64,000 nucleotides of DNA. It comes from Aristolochia californica. Lineage: Eukaryota; Streptophyta; Magnoliopsida; Piperales; Aristolochiaceae. The notes beneath the pieces were generated by a model. It ran no database searches. It was not told where the DNA came from and was given only the letters and a program-made list of their open reading frames with translations. The position numbers and the translations under genes were made by a program. The stretch lies in assembly GCA_029961685.1 (NCBI GenBank), contig JARWKL010000001.1, forward strand, positions 50,501,062 to 50,565,061, written 5' to 3'. Of the stretch, positions 22,021 through 33,160 are shown piece by piece; the stretch's first letter is position 1, and every line of letters starts with the position of its first letter.

Positions 22021-22834
22021 CTTCTGAAATTTGGGGAAAATCAAAACCCAATGTGGAAATCAAAGCCAAATGGAGAAATCAATGGAAATCGAAGTAGAAT
22101 CGAAGAAATTGATGCTGGAATTGGGAAATCAAAGGAAATCGAAACTGAAATGGGTTAAACCGAAGGAGATCGGGAGGATTTTTAGGGGAAAAGATAAGAG
22201 CGAGAGGGAGAAGGGAGAGGGAGGCCAAGAGAGACAGGGAGAGGAGATGCAAATATGATTAAGGGAGAAGAGATACGAAGACAATGAGAAGGGAAAAGAG
22301 ATACGAAAATGACAAAGGGTGAAGAAGACGAGAGGAAGAAGAGAGAGCGAGACAAAAAATATTTGGGAGAGGAAGGCCGAGTGGGAGAAGAGACTGTGAA
22401 TGAGAAAAAAAATTCGTCATGGGAGGGAAAGACGTGTCCCAAATGAGGCTTCAAGAGGATGATTAGAAAATTTGTGTTGAATCATGATTTTGGCGTGAGA
22501 TGATTACCTGCATTTTTCAGATGACGTTAGCGTTGGTGCACCACTAACGGCCTAATTGAATAAATTACGTAATGCGCATGAACTTCATTTCAACTTCATT
22601 GTTGACTAATCCCCCCAAGCCAAATCAACACGGAATGTAATCCCGTGAGACTTCCAAAAATAGCAACAAGAATCATAATGGACTCTTGATCAAGCTACAA
22701 GAACAGAGAACCGAAAAACCAACATTGAGCAGGAATGGTAATATGACTCTGATCAACAGCAGAGTCGTCTTCTCTAGAGAGCAACCAAGCAAGCGATGAG
22801 TCCTTTGTTCTACGATAGATGCCAGCAGAAGATC

Positions 22835-23418
22835 AACGACAACGAGATGAGAAGAAGGTGTTGACTCTTAACACCCTTTCAGCTTCTTCAATGGAGGGAT
22901 TGCAATACTGTATGATTCTGGTACATCTGGTGTACGCTGATGAAAAAATGCCATTGGTATAGACAAGAGCACCATGGATTTGGCTAGAGAAACTTCTTAT
23001 ATGTAAAGCGATGGAATCATGGACACCAAGCCCCACCAAAACACAGCCAACAATGAGCATCCCAGGATTGAGAGCAGAAGACATGATAACATCTCCAAGA
23101 TAGAAGAGAACATCGGCGATCAAGACTAACTTTCTTCTTCCAATACGATCGTTCATTAAACCACCAACTGCCCTATGATGGCACCATCAATTGCCGTACT
23201 AACGATGCTCTCTTGCAAAACAGTCTTCCTGTCGATAACGAAAAAATCATCTCGGATGTAAAGAAGAGCCCCAGAGATGACTCTTGTATCATAACCAAAG
23301 AGGAGACCACCAATCCCAATGGAAAAAAGGTGAGGAGAAGGACATAAGGATTCCTCCAAGCTAAGGAGAAACAATCCCTGAAAGTCGACGCTTCCACCGG
23401 ATGGATTCCTCCTTCCAT
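22835..23418 (-). pseudogene. intronless fragment of an inositol (myo-inositol/H+ symporter) transporter
   Basis: On the minus strand an ATG at 23418 starts [15 protein letters not shown], then WRNPYVLLL. After a frameshift near 23330 it continues [37 protein letters not shown] and, in another frame, MNDRIGRRKLVLIADVLFYL. These are the first transmembrane segments and the GRR motif of plant INT-type inositol transporters (major facilitator superfamily, about 500-580 residues). The copy stops matching near HGALVYTNG and skips to a short EEAERVLRV-like piece near 22870. Frameshifts, a large internal deletion and loss of most of the protein make it a pseudogene. Confidence 0.85.
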
Positions 23419-23669
23419 GAGAAAGCAGGTGGAAAGGACATAGTAGAACTAGAAATGGTGACGAGCTGAGATGAGAGGCTCCGACTCGTAAGCTTATTTC
23501 AAAAACGAAGAGAAAGACAAAATAGGGGCAAAAAAAACCAAAACGAGAGCTTTTAATATTGAAAAAAAAAAAACCAAGAGACTTCGTGGAATCACGCTCC
23601 AAATATAAAAATAAAACTAAGAAATCCAAAAAGCATATCTAAAAGTCCTGAAAATCAATGCTTATACCA

Positions 23670-23993
23670 TGTTGATTTTAGCTCATGGAAAAATGAGAGA
23701 CGACATATTGGGAGAAAATAGGAGGAAGAAAGAGGTAATGGACTTGTGTCCTAACCCTTCCCCTGAAGCTAAATTTATAGATCAATAATCCTACAATATT
23801 AAAATTATGCCCTTGCAACTTAAACTAATTACATCAATACCATTTTTATGAGATAACTCTTTATTTACCATCCTACCATCACTTGTGGTCATGCGGGCCT
23901 TCTCCTTGGTATGTGGGCCTTGAGCCCATCTACCACCTCTCTTGGATGTGTAGGCATTCATTGGTCATGTGGACTTGGACCCATCTTTCAACA
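23670..23993 (-). repeat. LTR (copia B-like) with primer site, upstream of the transporter fragment
   Basis: Read on the minus strand it starts TGTTGAAAGATGGGTCCAAG at 23993 and ends AATCAACA at 23670. It is followed by TGGTATAAGCA (23669-23659), a diverged tRNA-Met primer site. The opening resembles family B LTRs (TGTTGGAAGATGGGCCCAAG). It contains CTATAAATTTAG, a TATA-like box, near 23780. Confidence 0.72.
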
Positions 23994-24021
23994 TAGTTAT
24001 TTTCGTTTCAAGCTGGGTTTG

Positions 24022-24839
24022 TGTTATGAACTCAATAGCACACCGAGTCACTCAGAGGAGGAGACAATGACTCACCAAGTCACCTACTTTTACTTTTATT
24101 ACTTATGTTGCTTTTAATTTCGAATTTGATTGATTATGTAATAAGACTTGAAGGTAGGGGTATAGTTGAGATTTATAAACTTAACCCTAACCTATCTTGG
24201 CGTGAATGACCCTATTTAAAGGGTAAGGAATGAGAAATAAAGTAAGTTCGGATTTAGAGTAAAATAGAGTAATTAGGTTCTTGCTAGGTTCCCTATCCTA
24301 GGGTTCTTGGCATGAACTATCCTTGGTGGTTTGCTGCATCCATTGGGGAGTCTTTGAGGAGATCGTGGAAGGAAAAGGAAGAGGAGTCATCCTTCTCTTC
24401 CAAGCTGCAATAGTTATCCATCTCTTCCACGAACCAGGAGTGAGAGAAGGAGCTTTTGCATTAGCCTTAGCATCAAGAAAGAGGTTTTTGAGTTACTAAT
24501 TGAAGGAGGTCTTCAAGAGGTATTTTTATCTATCTTTTCCGAGTTTAGAAGAGCTATAGACTACATTCTTTACATACAACATTGGTAGTTACATGAATTT
24601 AGAAACCCTACTCATTGACGTGAGGTATAAAGTGGGGTTTCATAATCGGATCCTTAAACATTCTTTTGATTGATTTGGTACATCTATAATTGAGAAAAGG
24701 AAACTCCTTTTCAATTATAACGTGTGAGGGAAGTAAAAGAGAGTTTCTTTTCACAAAAACGTGTTAAGAAACCCTCTAACAGTGTTGAATCCTTATTTGA
24801 CTCACCAAGTTACTAGATCCATGGCTAGAGACTATAACA
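24022..24839 (+). repeat. 5' LTR of the gypsy element
   Basis: This 818-bp LTR begins TGTTATGAACTC and ends ACTATAACA. It is highly similar to 31259-32072 and to the solo LTR at 5490-6308. It carries a TATA-like CTATTTAAAGGG near 24210. Confidence 0.94.
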
Positions 24840-24881
24840 ACTTGGTATCAGAGCAGGGTAACCCTGCAGATATCAGCAACC

Positions 24882-25960
24882 ATGAATTGCTTGAAGCTAT
24901 CCTCAAAAGGCAATGCAGATAATGAGAAAAGATTTGTTGAATTGGAGGAGAGGTTCTCTAAGGTTGATATCGGTATGGAGACTGGTCTGACTACTCGAAG
25001 GAACACAACTCCAGAGCAAAGAGGAGGGGACCATTCATATAACAGAGGGAGAGATGAGTTTACGAGGCGCACGAGTATCTCTGGCTAGCAATGACCCTTC
25101 ATCTCGGGGGGACCCTTCAACTACGAGGGAGGCATTGTACCTGGCCAGCAAGGACCCTTCATCCCAGGGGGACCCTTCCACCAAAGAGGAGGCACAATAC
25201 CTAGATACACTAAACTCGAATTTCCCACTTATAATGGGTCAGAAGACCCTTTGGTATGGCTATACACTGCGAAAAAAATTTTACCCATCAACGAGTACCA
25301 GCGTATGATAAAGTGGGGATGGTTGTTTTTCACTTATTGGCAGAAGCACAACTCTGGTATCAACAAGTTGAGGCGGATAGACCAATTGTGGAGTGGGAAG
25401 AATTTAAGAATTTATGCTCTCTTCATTTTGGTCCTCCGGTGTATAGCAATCCGTTGGGTGATTTGGTTCTGTTACGACAAACTGGTTCCGTGAAGCAATA
25501 TCAGAAATTGTTCCAGGAAAATTTAGCATAAGCAAACGGTATGGTACGAGTGGACCAGCAAGTGGTGTCATTTACAGTAGGCCTGACGGAGGCGTTAAAG
25601 CTTGAGGTGGAGCTCTATGCACCGATTACATTATCACACGCGATGAATGTAGCCCGTGCTTTAGAACTGCGACAAAAGGCCCAACACAGATGACCCACAT
25701 GGTCAGGGGAGAGGAGCACTTCCTCCACCTAGCAGAGCAGACACAATTATCCTCAAGGGGTTTATACCACAACACCTCCTCCCAGACACACTCCGAGCAC
25801 CACTTTACTAGGGGATATAAAATCGAACAGTCATCCGCCTCAGTACATAAAAAAAATTAACAAGTGCTGAGATGATGGAGAGGCGGTCCAAAAATATGTG
25901 TTACAACTGTGATGAACCATATCGGGTTGGTCATCAGTGCAAAAGATTGTTTTTAATTGA
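24882..25960 (+). pseudogene. gypsy gag with zinc knuckle
   Basis: A start at 24882 (MNCLKLSSKGNADNEKRF) is followed by several frame changes. The retrotransposon gag domain is recognisable from about 25205: KLEFPTYNGSEDPLVWLY, then VGMVVFHLLAEAQLWYQQVE and WEEFKNLCSLHFGPP, to LELRQKA near 25690. A zinc knuckle of the form CYNCDEPYRVGHQC lies at about 25895-25940. A premature stop at 25529 and further stops break it. Confidence 0.85.
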
Positions 25961-26026
25961 TATCTTGAAGATGATGATATCGAGGTGACAGAAGATATGG
26001 TATAGGAAGCACCACTGGAAATTTCC

Positions 26027-27835
26027 TTGCATGCAATTACTGGGCCAAAGTTACCCAAAACCATGCAAGTCAGAGCTCAGATCTTCGATCGGGAACTCGT
26101 GGGCCTAGTGGACTCGGGGAGCACCCACAATTTTCTTAGTTTGATGGTGGCTCAGTACCTGCAGTTACAGATTCTTCCCCATCCGACAACCACAATCTCA
26201 GTGGCCAATGGGGAGAAGGTTCCTAGCTACGGAATCAGCAAGGCAGTAAATTTTACTATTGGCACTACTTTGTTTCATGCTGAGTTTTTTGTTATTCCTC
26301 TGGCTGGTTTTGATATGGTGTTGGGAATCAAATGGTTACAAACGTTGGGACCCATTTTGTGGGGCTTTTCTACACTGACAATGAGTTTTGTCCTACGTGG
26401 TAGCCAAGTGCTCCTACAAAGAAGTCAGACAGAAACACAGCAGCACATTCATTCTCTAACTGCCCCGAATAATTCAGCAGGCAGTATTGATTGTCTTATT
26501 GATGAGTTCTCCGACCTTTTCTGTGAGCCTACAGGTCTCCCCCCGCTCAGACAGTGTGATCACCGGATATGTTTGAAACCAGGGTCATATGTGGTAGTTG
26601 TTCATCCATATCGGTATCCTCACCTCCAGAAAGATGAGATTGAAAGACAGTGTCAGGCAATGCTACAACAGGGCCTTATTCGCAGTAGTAGGTCCCCCTT
26701 CTCTTCACCAATTCTGCAAGTGAAGAAACAAGATGGGACTTGGCGCTTTTGTGATGATTATCGTGAATTGAACGCACTGAAAGTGAAAGACAAATTTCCT
26801 ATTCCGGTGGTGGAGGAGCTCCTCGATGAGCTACATGGATCGTGGGTCTTCACAAAATTAAACTTACGGTCTGGGTTTCATCAAATTCGCATGCATCTAG
26901 CAGATATTGAAAAGATGGCGTTCCGAACACATCACAACCACTTTGAATTTGTGGTCATGCCTTTTGGGCTATCAAATGCTCCTTCTACTTTCCAGGCACT
27001 GATGAATGAGGTATTTAGCTCTTACCTTCAAAAATTCGTACTTGTTTTTTTTTATGATATACTCATATATAGCAAATCTCAAGATGACCACTTAGCACAT
27101 TTGAGAATTGTATTTGATTTATTGCGAGCACACCAATTATATTTGAAGAAGTCCAAATGCTCCTTTGGGGCATCTCATGTTGCTTACTTGGGCCATATTA
27201 TTTCCCATGAGGGGGTCACTGTTGATCCCGAGAAGATTCAGGCCATTAGTGAGTGGCCACAGCCTCAGTCTTGCTCATCATTGCACGGATTCTTGGGTTT
27301 GGCAGGCTATTACCAGAAATTTATTCAGAATTTTGGTCCGTTGGCAGCACCTTTGACAAACCTCCTTAAAAAGAATTCCTTTCAGTGGAATAAGGAGGCT
27401 TCCATGGCATTTGACGCACTCAAGAATGCACTTGCATCTACACCGGTGTTACAGCTTCCAAATTATGATGACTTGTTTGTGATAGAATGTGATACTTCTA
27501 GTGGGGGCATTGGGGCCATGTTGCATCAGTGCTCCCACCCCATTGCTTATTTCAGTCGACAGTTGGCCTCTCGTTATCAGAAAATGGCTGCGTATGAACT
27601 CGAGCTGATTGGGTTGGCCAACGCGGTCCAACACTAGCCGCCGTATTTATGGGGATGTACTTTTCTCATCCATACTGATCATTATAGTCTCAAGTTCTTA
27701 CTTGAGCAGCATCTCATGATGTCACCACAGCAGCATTGGATTGGTAAGTTGATGGGCTTTGATTTCTCAATGGAGTATCGTGCGGGCAGATTAAACAAGG
27801 CGGTGGATGCCTTGTCTAGACATTTTGAACATCAA
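26027..27835 (+). pseudogene. gypsy protease, reverse transcriptase and RNase H
   Basis: A 536-codon frame runs from protease (VDSGSTHNFLS near 26110) through reverse transcriptase (WRFCDDYRELNALKVKDKFP, LNLRSGFHQIRM, FVVMPFGLSNAPSTFQ) into RNase H (FVIECDTSSGGIGAML, IAYFSRQLA). It stops at 27635; the RNase H continues after the stop (HTDHYSLKFLLEQ, ending VDALSRH near 27822). In the catalytic motif the usual FFDDIL reads FFYDIL: the codon at 27053-27055 is TAT, so one metal-binding aspartate is lost. This alone should abolish polymerase activity. Confidence 0.9.
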
Positions 27836-27999
27836 CAGCTCGTCTATGCCATCAGCCAGTCACATTTTCTCATTCTAGACATGTCCGTGATGAGCATGCC
27901 ACACTTCCAACACTACAGGTGCTGCACCTTAAAATTTCCAATGGGGAGATGGATTCTAAGTGGTCCATTCAGGATTCACTAATTTGCTATAAGCAGTGA

Positions 28000-29036
28000 A
28001 TTTACCTTCCAACCACATCCGAGTTGCTTCCAGCCATTCTCTCGGCTTATCATGATTCTACCCATGAGGGGTTACAGAAGACGTTGTGGCGTATTCAGGC
28101 GGATTTGTATCGCCCGGCTATGAAGTCCTCCATTACTACATATGTCTCTGACTGTCAAGTATGTCAAAGGAACAAATCACATCATTTGAATTCTGCAGGT
28201 CTTCTCCAGCCTCTCGCTCTCCATACTCAGGTATGGGCAGATATTTCGATGGACTTCGTGGAGGGTCTTCCCCTCTCAACCGGGAAGTTTGTTTTGTTTG
28301 TGGTGGTTGATCGCTTCTCCAAGTATGGTCATTTTATCCCGATGGCTCACCCCTACACGGCAGCTCACGTGGCACATACCTTCTTGAAGCATATTATATG
28401 CTTACATGGTATTCTGAATCTATTGTGAGTGATCGGGACGCAGTTTTCATGAGTACTTTCTGGAGGAAACTATTTCAACTGAGTGGAACGCAATTAAAAT
28501 TTTCCTCCGCATATCACCCTCAGACGGATGGCCAAACCGAGGTGGTTAATAAGACCATTGAGATGTATCTCTGGTGCTTAGTGGGAGATCGACCGAAACA
28601 GTGGGTTCAATGGCTACCCTAGGTAGAATACTGTTATCACACTTCATTCCACTCGGCCTTTGTAGTCCTCTCCATTCCTGGTTCTTTATGGGAGGACCCC
28701 CTGAGGCTTCTCTCTTATAACAGAGGCACCACCTGCGTGGATGCCATTGATGAGGCACTCATGGATCGAGATCAGGTGTTGAAGACGTTTATAGACCGGC
28801 TATAACAAGGGCCACCGAGATGTCTCATACGCAGTTGGGGACTATGTGTGGCTACGTCTCTGGCAGTACCGACAACACTCTCTCACCGGGCCAACACGCC
28901 ATAAGCTATCCCCCAAGTACATTGGGCCTTTTGCCATTATTCGACGCGTCGGGCAGGTGGCGTATCAACTACAATTGCCGAACACAACGAAGCTGCATGA
29001 TGTGTTTCATGTCTGATTACTGAAACCTCACAAGGG
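28000..29036 (+). pseudogene. gypsy integrase, interrupted
   Basis: The HHCC finger (AYHDSTHEGLQKTL with CQVCQRNK), the first Asp block (ADISMDFVEGLP), the second Asp block (VSDRDAVFMSTFW) and the Glu block (HPQTDGQTEVVNKTIE) are all visible, but a stop near 28426 and frame changes divide them. The frame near 29000 (LHDVFHVLLKPHKG-like) is the usual lead-in to the C-terminal chromodomain. It is split from its continuation by the nested element at 29042-31033. Confidence 0.87.
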
Positions 29037-29041
29037 GCTAG

Positions 29042-31033
29042 TGTTATGCATGCAATAACATCATTATTTTAGTTGTTTTCTTTAATTTACTTTATTTTAT
29101 TTCAGTTTTAGGTCATAGGGTATTTTTGGAATATTTTATTTATAGGAGTATTTTTAGAATATTTAACAGGGTGAAGAGTAATGAGAAACGAAAGCATTGA
29201 AGTATTAAGAATTAGGTTAAATCTAGCGTAAAGAGGTGAGATCCGAGGTTAAGGTTTTCCTCAAAAACCCACGTATTCTCTCATCCTCAATTGATCTCCG
29301 TCGTTCCCATGTCTTCCTACTATCCCTACAGTAATGCATGGAAGACCCATAACCCGTGGCAGATCCCAGATCCACCCAAAGAATCCTTGTGTCAGATCCG
29401 ACACCGTAGCAACTGGTATCAGAGCAGGAACACAAGGATGAATTCTTCATCTATGACGGAGACCAGAAAAAGTGAACGGGAGTTGCAGGAGTTTATTGGT
29501 GCATGTCAAGAGAGATTCGACAGAAGGTTGCACGAGGTACAAGCTCACTTGGAGAAGGTATACAATTCTACAGACAAACTATGCAAAAAATTTTGAGAAG
29601 CACGAGCATTGTATGAAATTTTCATGGAATGCTGGACAAGGGAGTCACGCTCTGCTGCAAAACAGGTCACACAACCTGAATTCTCCGAGCACGATAGCGG
29701 CACAGAAGATGCAGCGAAAGCTCTCTCGGATGAACAGAAAAAGAAGTATGAAATCCGAGAGTCCTCTGTCTCGGAAAAGCTCCCCAAACGTCCAAAATCC
29801 GACGGAGGGGACACCGATTTTTCAAAAATGGAAGGGTATTCAGCTCACCCTTTCCCAATGGATGTCGTGCGTCTCTCCGAACCGAAGCTGCAGCGGGGAG
29901 GTGATTTCCTAACAGAGGAACTTCCGAAATTGTCGGCACTGGACGATTTGGGGGTGACCTCAAATCCAAAATCGGAGGGGAACAGGAAATTCCGTCGGTG
30001 CCGTAGGCAAAATTTCCGTGGGTCACTATTCTGGGGGGTTGAGAAACAGAGGTTCTCTGTCTCGACAATGCTCCCAGTGGTGAAGCCCCAACGGGTTTCT
30101 CTTCGCTACCAGCGAAGTAGGAGATTTCATCGGTGCCGTAGGCAACTTTTCCGCAAGGGATCTCGATTATGTGGGTTGAGCAACAACGATTCACACGTTT
30201 TCGAGAGCCCTCTATCTCAAAAACTATCCAGGCGACGAAGTTCCGACGGGCTGCGATTCGCCACCGAAAAATCAGGTGACTCCGTCGGTGCCGTGAGAGA
30301 GGAAGGAGACGTCCATCGCCCACCTTCGTCGGTGCTGTGAGGAAAGGATCCACCGGCCGCATTATTCGAGAGCTGCAGAAGGAAGAAGACAGGTTCCAAT
30401 TAAATTTTCGCAGTACGCTGACTCTCGCGCCGGACTGGGCGGACCGAACCGAGTCAATCGAGGCCAACTCAAACCAGGTCAACTCGAAAAAAAAAATCTT
30501 TCTCTGGCTGGAGGCTCTTCGATACTGCGGTTGATACTTGCGCAGGGATTGCGCCATTGGCACAGGCTCGCAGACACTACTGCCAAGCTTGAGGACAAGC
30601 TCGTCTTCCAGGGGGGTGTAATGTTATGCACGCAATAACATCATTATTTTAGTTGTTTTATTTAATTTACTTTATTTTATTTCAGTTTTATGTCATAGGG
30701 GTATTTTTGGATATTTTATTTATAGGGTATTTTTGGAATATTTTATTTATAGGGGTATTTTTAGAATATTTATTGTAAACCCTAACAGGGTGAACACTAT
30801 TTAAGGGGTAAAAGTAATGAGAAACGAAAGCATTGAAGTATTAAGAATTAGGTTAATCTAACGTAAAGAGGTGAGATCGAGGTTAGGGTTTTCCTCAAAA
30901 ACCCACGTATTCTCTCATCCTCCATTGATCTTCGTCTTCCTACTTTCCTACAGTAATGCATGGAAGACCCGCAACCTGTGGCAGATCCCAGATCCACCCA
31001 AAGAATCCTTGTGTCAGATCCGGGACCGTAACA
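29042..31033 (+). mobile_element. nested LTR element (deletion derivative of a gypsy element)
   Basis: LTRs at 29042-29411 and 30622-31033 share their ends (TGTTATGCA at the start, CCGTARCA at the end). They are flanked by a perfect 5-bp duplication GCTAG (29037-29041 and 31034-31038). The primer site TGGTATCAGAGC is at 29414-29425, and a GGGGGGT purine tract precedes the 3' LTR. The 1.2-kb interior keeps a gag-like start and the last codons of a gypsy polyprotein (KLEDKLVFQGG), with everything between removed. It could have moved only with proteins from a relative. Confidence 0.92.
29438..30340 (+). pseudogene. gag-like remnant of the nested element
   Basis: A start at 29438 gives MNSSSMTETRKSEREL, then QEFIGACQERFDRRLHEVQA, an N-terminal coiled-coil-like stretch such as those that begin gypsy Gag proteins. 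A stop occurs at 29594. A second frame (29609-30340) is rich in Arg, Ser and Lys with repeated RRFHRCRRQ-like motifs, and has no recognised domain. It may be spacer sequence rather than coding. Confidence 0.45.
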
Positions 31034-31038
31034 GCTAG

Positions 31039-31258
31039 CCCCTTCTCCACCGTTCCTTCCTCCAGTGGATAGTGGCCATGTCATTCTAACACCCTACGCG
31101 GTGTTATGGGCGCGTGTGACGAATGACCAATGGGACATCCTCGTGCAACGGACTGCTATAGACCCTGAGGCAATGACATGGGAGTGGTTAGAGACCTTCA
31201 AACAAGTCTATCCAGCTTACGAGCTTGAGGACAAGCTTTTTCTCCAAGGGGAGGCAGA
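31039..31258 (+). pseudogene. gypsy C-terminal chromodomain-like segment
   Basis: The frame VLWARVTNDQWDILVQ, then TWEWLETFKQVYPAYELEDK matches the C-terminal tail of chromodomain-type gypsy integrases, ending in ELEDKLFLQGE directly before the 3' LTR. It is the continuation of the integrase cut at 29036; removing the nested element rejoins the two. Confidence 0.8.
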
Positions 31259-32072
31259 TGTTATGGAGTCAATAGCACATTGAGTCACTCAGAGGAGGAG
31301 ACAATGACTCACCAAGTCACCTACTTTTACTTTTATTACTTATGTTGCTTTTAATTTCAAATTTGATTGATTATGTAATAAGACTTGAAGGTAGGGGTAT
31401 AGTTGGGATTTATAAACCTAACCCTAACCTATCTTGGCATGAATGACCCTATTTAAAGGGTAAGGAATGAGAAATAAAGTAAGTTCATATTTAGAGTAAA
31501 ATAGAGTAATTAGGTTCTTGCTAGGTTCCCTATCCTAGGGTTCTTGGCGTGAACTATCCTTGGTGGTTTGCTGCATCCATTGGGGAGTCTTTGAAGAGAT
31601 CATGGAAGGAAAAGGAAGAGGAATCATCCTTCTCTTCCAAGCTGCAATAGTTATCCATCTCTTCCACGAACCAGCAGTGAGGGAAGGAGGTTTTGCGTGA
31701 GCCTTAGTATCAAGAAAGAGGTTTGCGAGTTGCTGATTGGAGGTCTTCAAGAGGTATTTTTATCTATCTTTTTTGAGTTTAGAAGAGCTATAGACTGCCT
31801 CTTTGGATACAGCATTGGTAGTTGCATGAATTCAGAAACCCTACTCATTGACGTGAGGTATAAAGTGGGGTTTCATAATTGGATCCTTAAACAGTCTCTT
31901 GATCAATTTGGTACATCTATACTTGAGAAAAAGAAACTCCTTTTCAATTATAACGTGTGAGGGAAGTAAAAGAGAGTTTCTTTTCACAAAAACATGTTAA
32001 GAAACCCTCTAATAGTGTTGGATCCTTATTTGACTCACCGAGTTACTTGATCCATGGCTAGGGACCATAACA
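31259..32072 (+). repeat. 3' LTR of the gypsy element
   Basis: This 814-bp LTR begins TGTTATGGAGTC and ends CCATAACA, followed by the target duplication GTTTG. It is close to 24022-24839 over its whole length, with scattered substitutions and small indels. Confidence 0.94.
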
Positions 32073-32077
32073 GTTTG

Positions 32078-32619
32078 CTATCATTACCTCCTAGCTTGAG
32101 GGGGAGAATAGAATGACAAGTATGAAGAATGAGACAGGTAACAAAATCTACAATAAAGAAATTCACATGTTGTGGCAAATTTTATGTGACCAAAATATCT
32201 AAGTCAAGAGTACAATATGAAGATTTTTTTCTTGAAGAACAAGAATGTTTTATTGCAAGCTAAAGTTATAAACTCCAGCTTGAGGGCATATTGAAGAGCA
32301 GGTATGAGAGTGTCTTACATGTCTCTCATAGCAAGAAGTCTCACAATTTAATATGGTGGAGTCAAATAGGAATCTCATGAGAAAAAATCTCACTGAATGT
32401 CTCAGTTAAAAGATGTTTTAGTTATTTTAGTCTTCTATTTATGTTCAGTTATTTAATTCATCTAGGACTTATCTTTAAAAGTTAGACTTTGGGTGTAACT
32501 AGGACATGGATAGTTTAACTATAATTTGATTCTACTTGTTTCCTTTATTATAAATAGTGGATCATCATACTTAGTTATAATCAAATCAGTGAATTATTTT
32601 CTTCTCCATAAATTCAACA
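32078..32619 (+). repeat. family B copia 3' fragment with diverged LTR (32289-32619)
   Basis: Directly after the gypsy target duplication the sequence CTATCATTACCTCCTAGCTTG matches 3316-3336 inside the family B element, so the gypsy element landed in a family B copy. An old LTR follows a degraded polypurine tract and ends TTCAACA at 32619. It is much more diverged than the other copies. Confidence 0.72.
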
Positions 32620-33160
32620 ATGTTATTGAAAGACTTTTAAAATATTTGAAAGGTACTCTTAACTACGGAATACACTATTATGGATTTATTACTATACTAG
32701 AAGGGTATATTGATGCTAACTAGATCTTTGAGATCGACATCACAAAAGCCACTAATGGTTTTGTATTTACACTAGGTGATGGTGTTGTAGCGTGCAAATT
32801 TTCCAAGTAGACCATTGATTACTAGAATCACTATGGAGGTTGAAATGGTAGCCTTAGAATTTGTTGATGGAAAAGCTGAATGGCTTAGGGGTTTGTTATT
32901 AGACATTCCGACGATGGATAAGCCATTCAAGCTATCTTGATTAATTGGGCTAATTAAGTGACTACACTTAAACTAAAAAGTTATAATCATAATTTAAAGT
33001 CATTTAAACATAGTGAATTGCAATACAGAATTTTGAGGAAACTCACTTCCACTAAAGTTATAACATTGTTATATTAGATCTATGGAAAACTTGGCAGACA
33101 GTCTAACAAGGGTTTTTCCTAGAAGACAAGTTCCATATACTTTTAGAGGGATGAGATTAA
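32620..33160 (+). pseudogene. copia RNase H remnant of another family
   Basis: The frame reads VIERLLKYLKGTLNYGIHYY, then LEGYIDAN, GFVFTLGDGVVACKF and, near the end, ENLADSLTKG. These are the C-terminal RNase H blocks of Ty1/copia polyproteins. Stops at 32721, 32808 and beyond show old decay. Reverse transcriptase is absent: the left side abuts the family B LTR, which probably inserted into this element. Confidence 0.8.

Larger units (their letters stand above)
19018..22616 (-). mobile_element. PIF/Harbinger element with both ends, carrying a Myb-type gene but no transposase
   Basis: Terminal inverted repeats begin GGGGGGTTAGTCA at 19018 and GGGGGGATTAGTCA at 22616 (reverse strand) and continue with GAAGT-rich sequence for about 35 bases. 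A 3-bp duplication AAG flanks it (19015-19017 and 22617-22619), matching the 3-bp duplications made by PIF/Harbinger. Inside are a Myb/SANT-like gene remnant, subterminal tandem repeats and telomere-like repeats. No DDE transposase is recognisable, so it would depend on another copy for movement. Confidence 0.85.
24017..32077 (+). mobile_element. complete Ty3/gypsy element (chromodomain type) with nested insertion
   Basis: LTRs at 24022-24839 and 31259-32072 are flanked by a perfect 5-bp duplication GTTTG (24017-24021 and 32073-32077). The primer site TGGTATCAGAGC (24843-24854) and the purine-rich tract AAGGGGAGGCAGA before the 3' LTR are in place. The internal part encodes gag, protease, reverse transcriptase, RNase H, integrase and a C-terminal chromodomain-like segment, with stops and frameshifts. 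A second element (29042-31033) interrupts it near the integrase end. The flanks show that it inserted into family B copia sequence. Confidence 0.94.

Noticed and set aside
29667..30563. 298-codon open frame on the minus strand
   Set aside because: It lies opposite the nested LTR element's interior, shows no recognised domain, and extends over non-coding spacer. It is best seen as a chance antisense frame.
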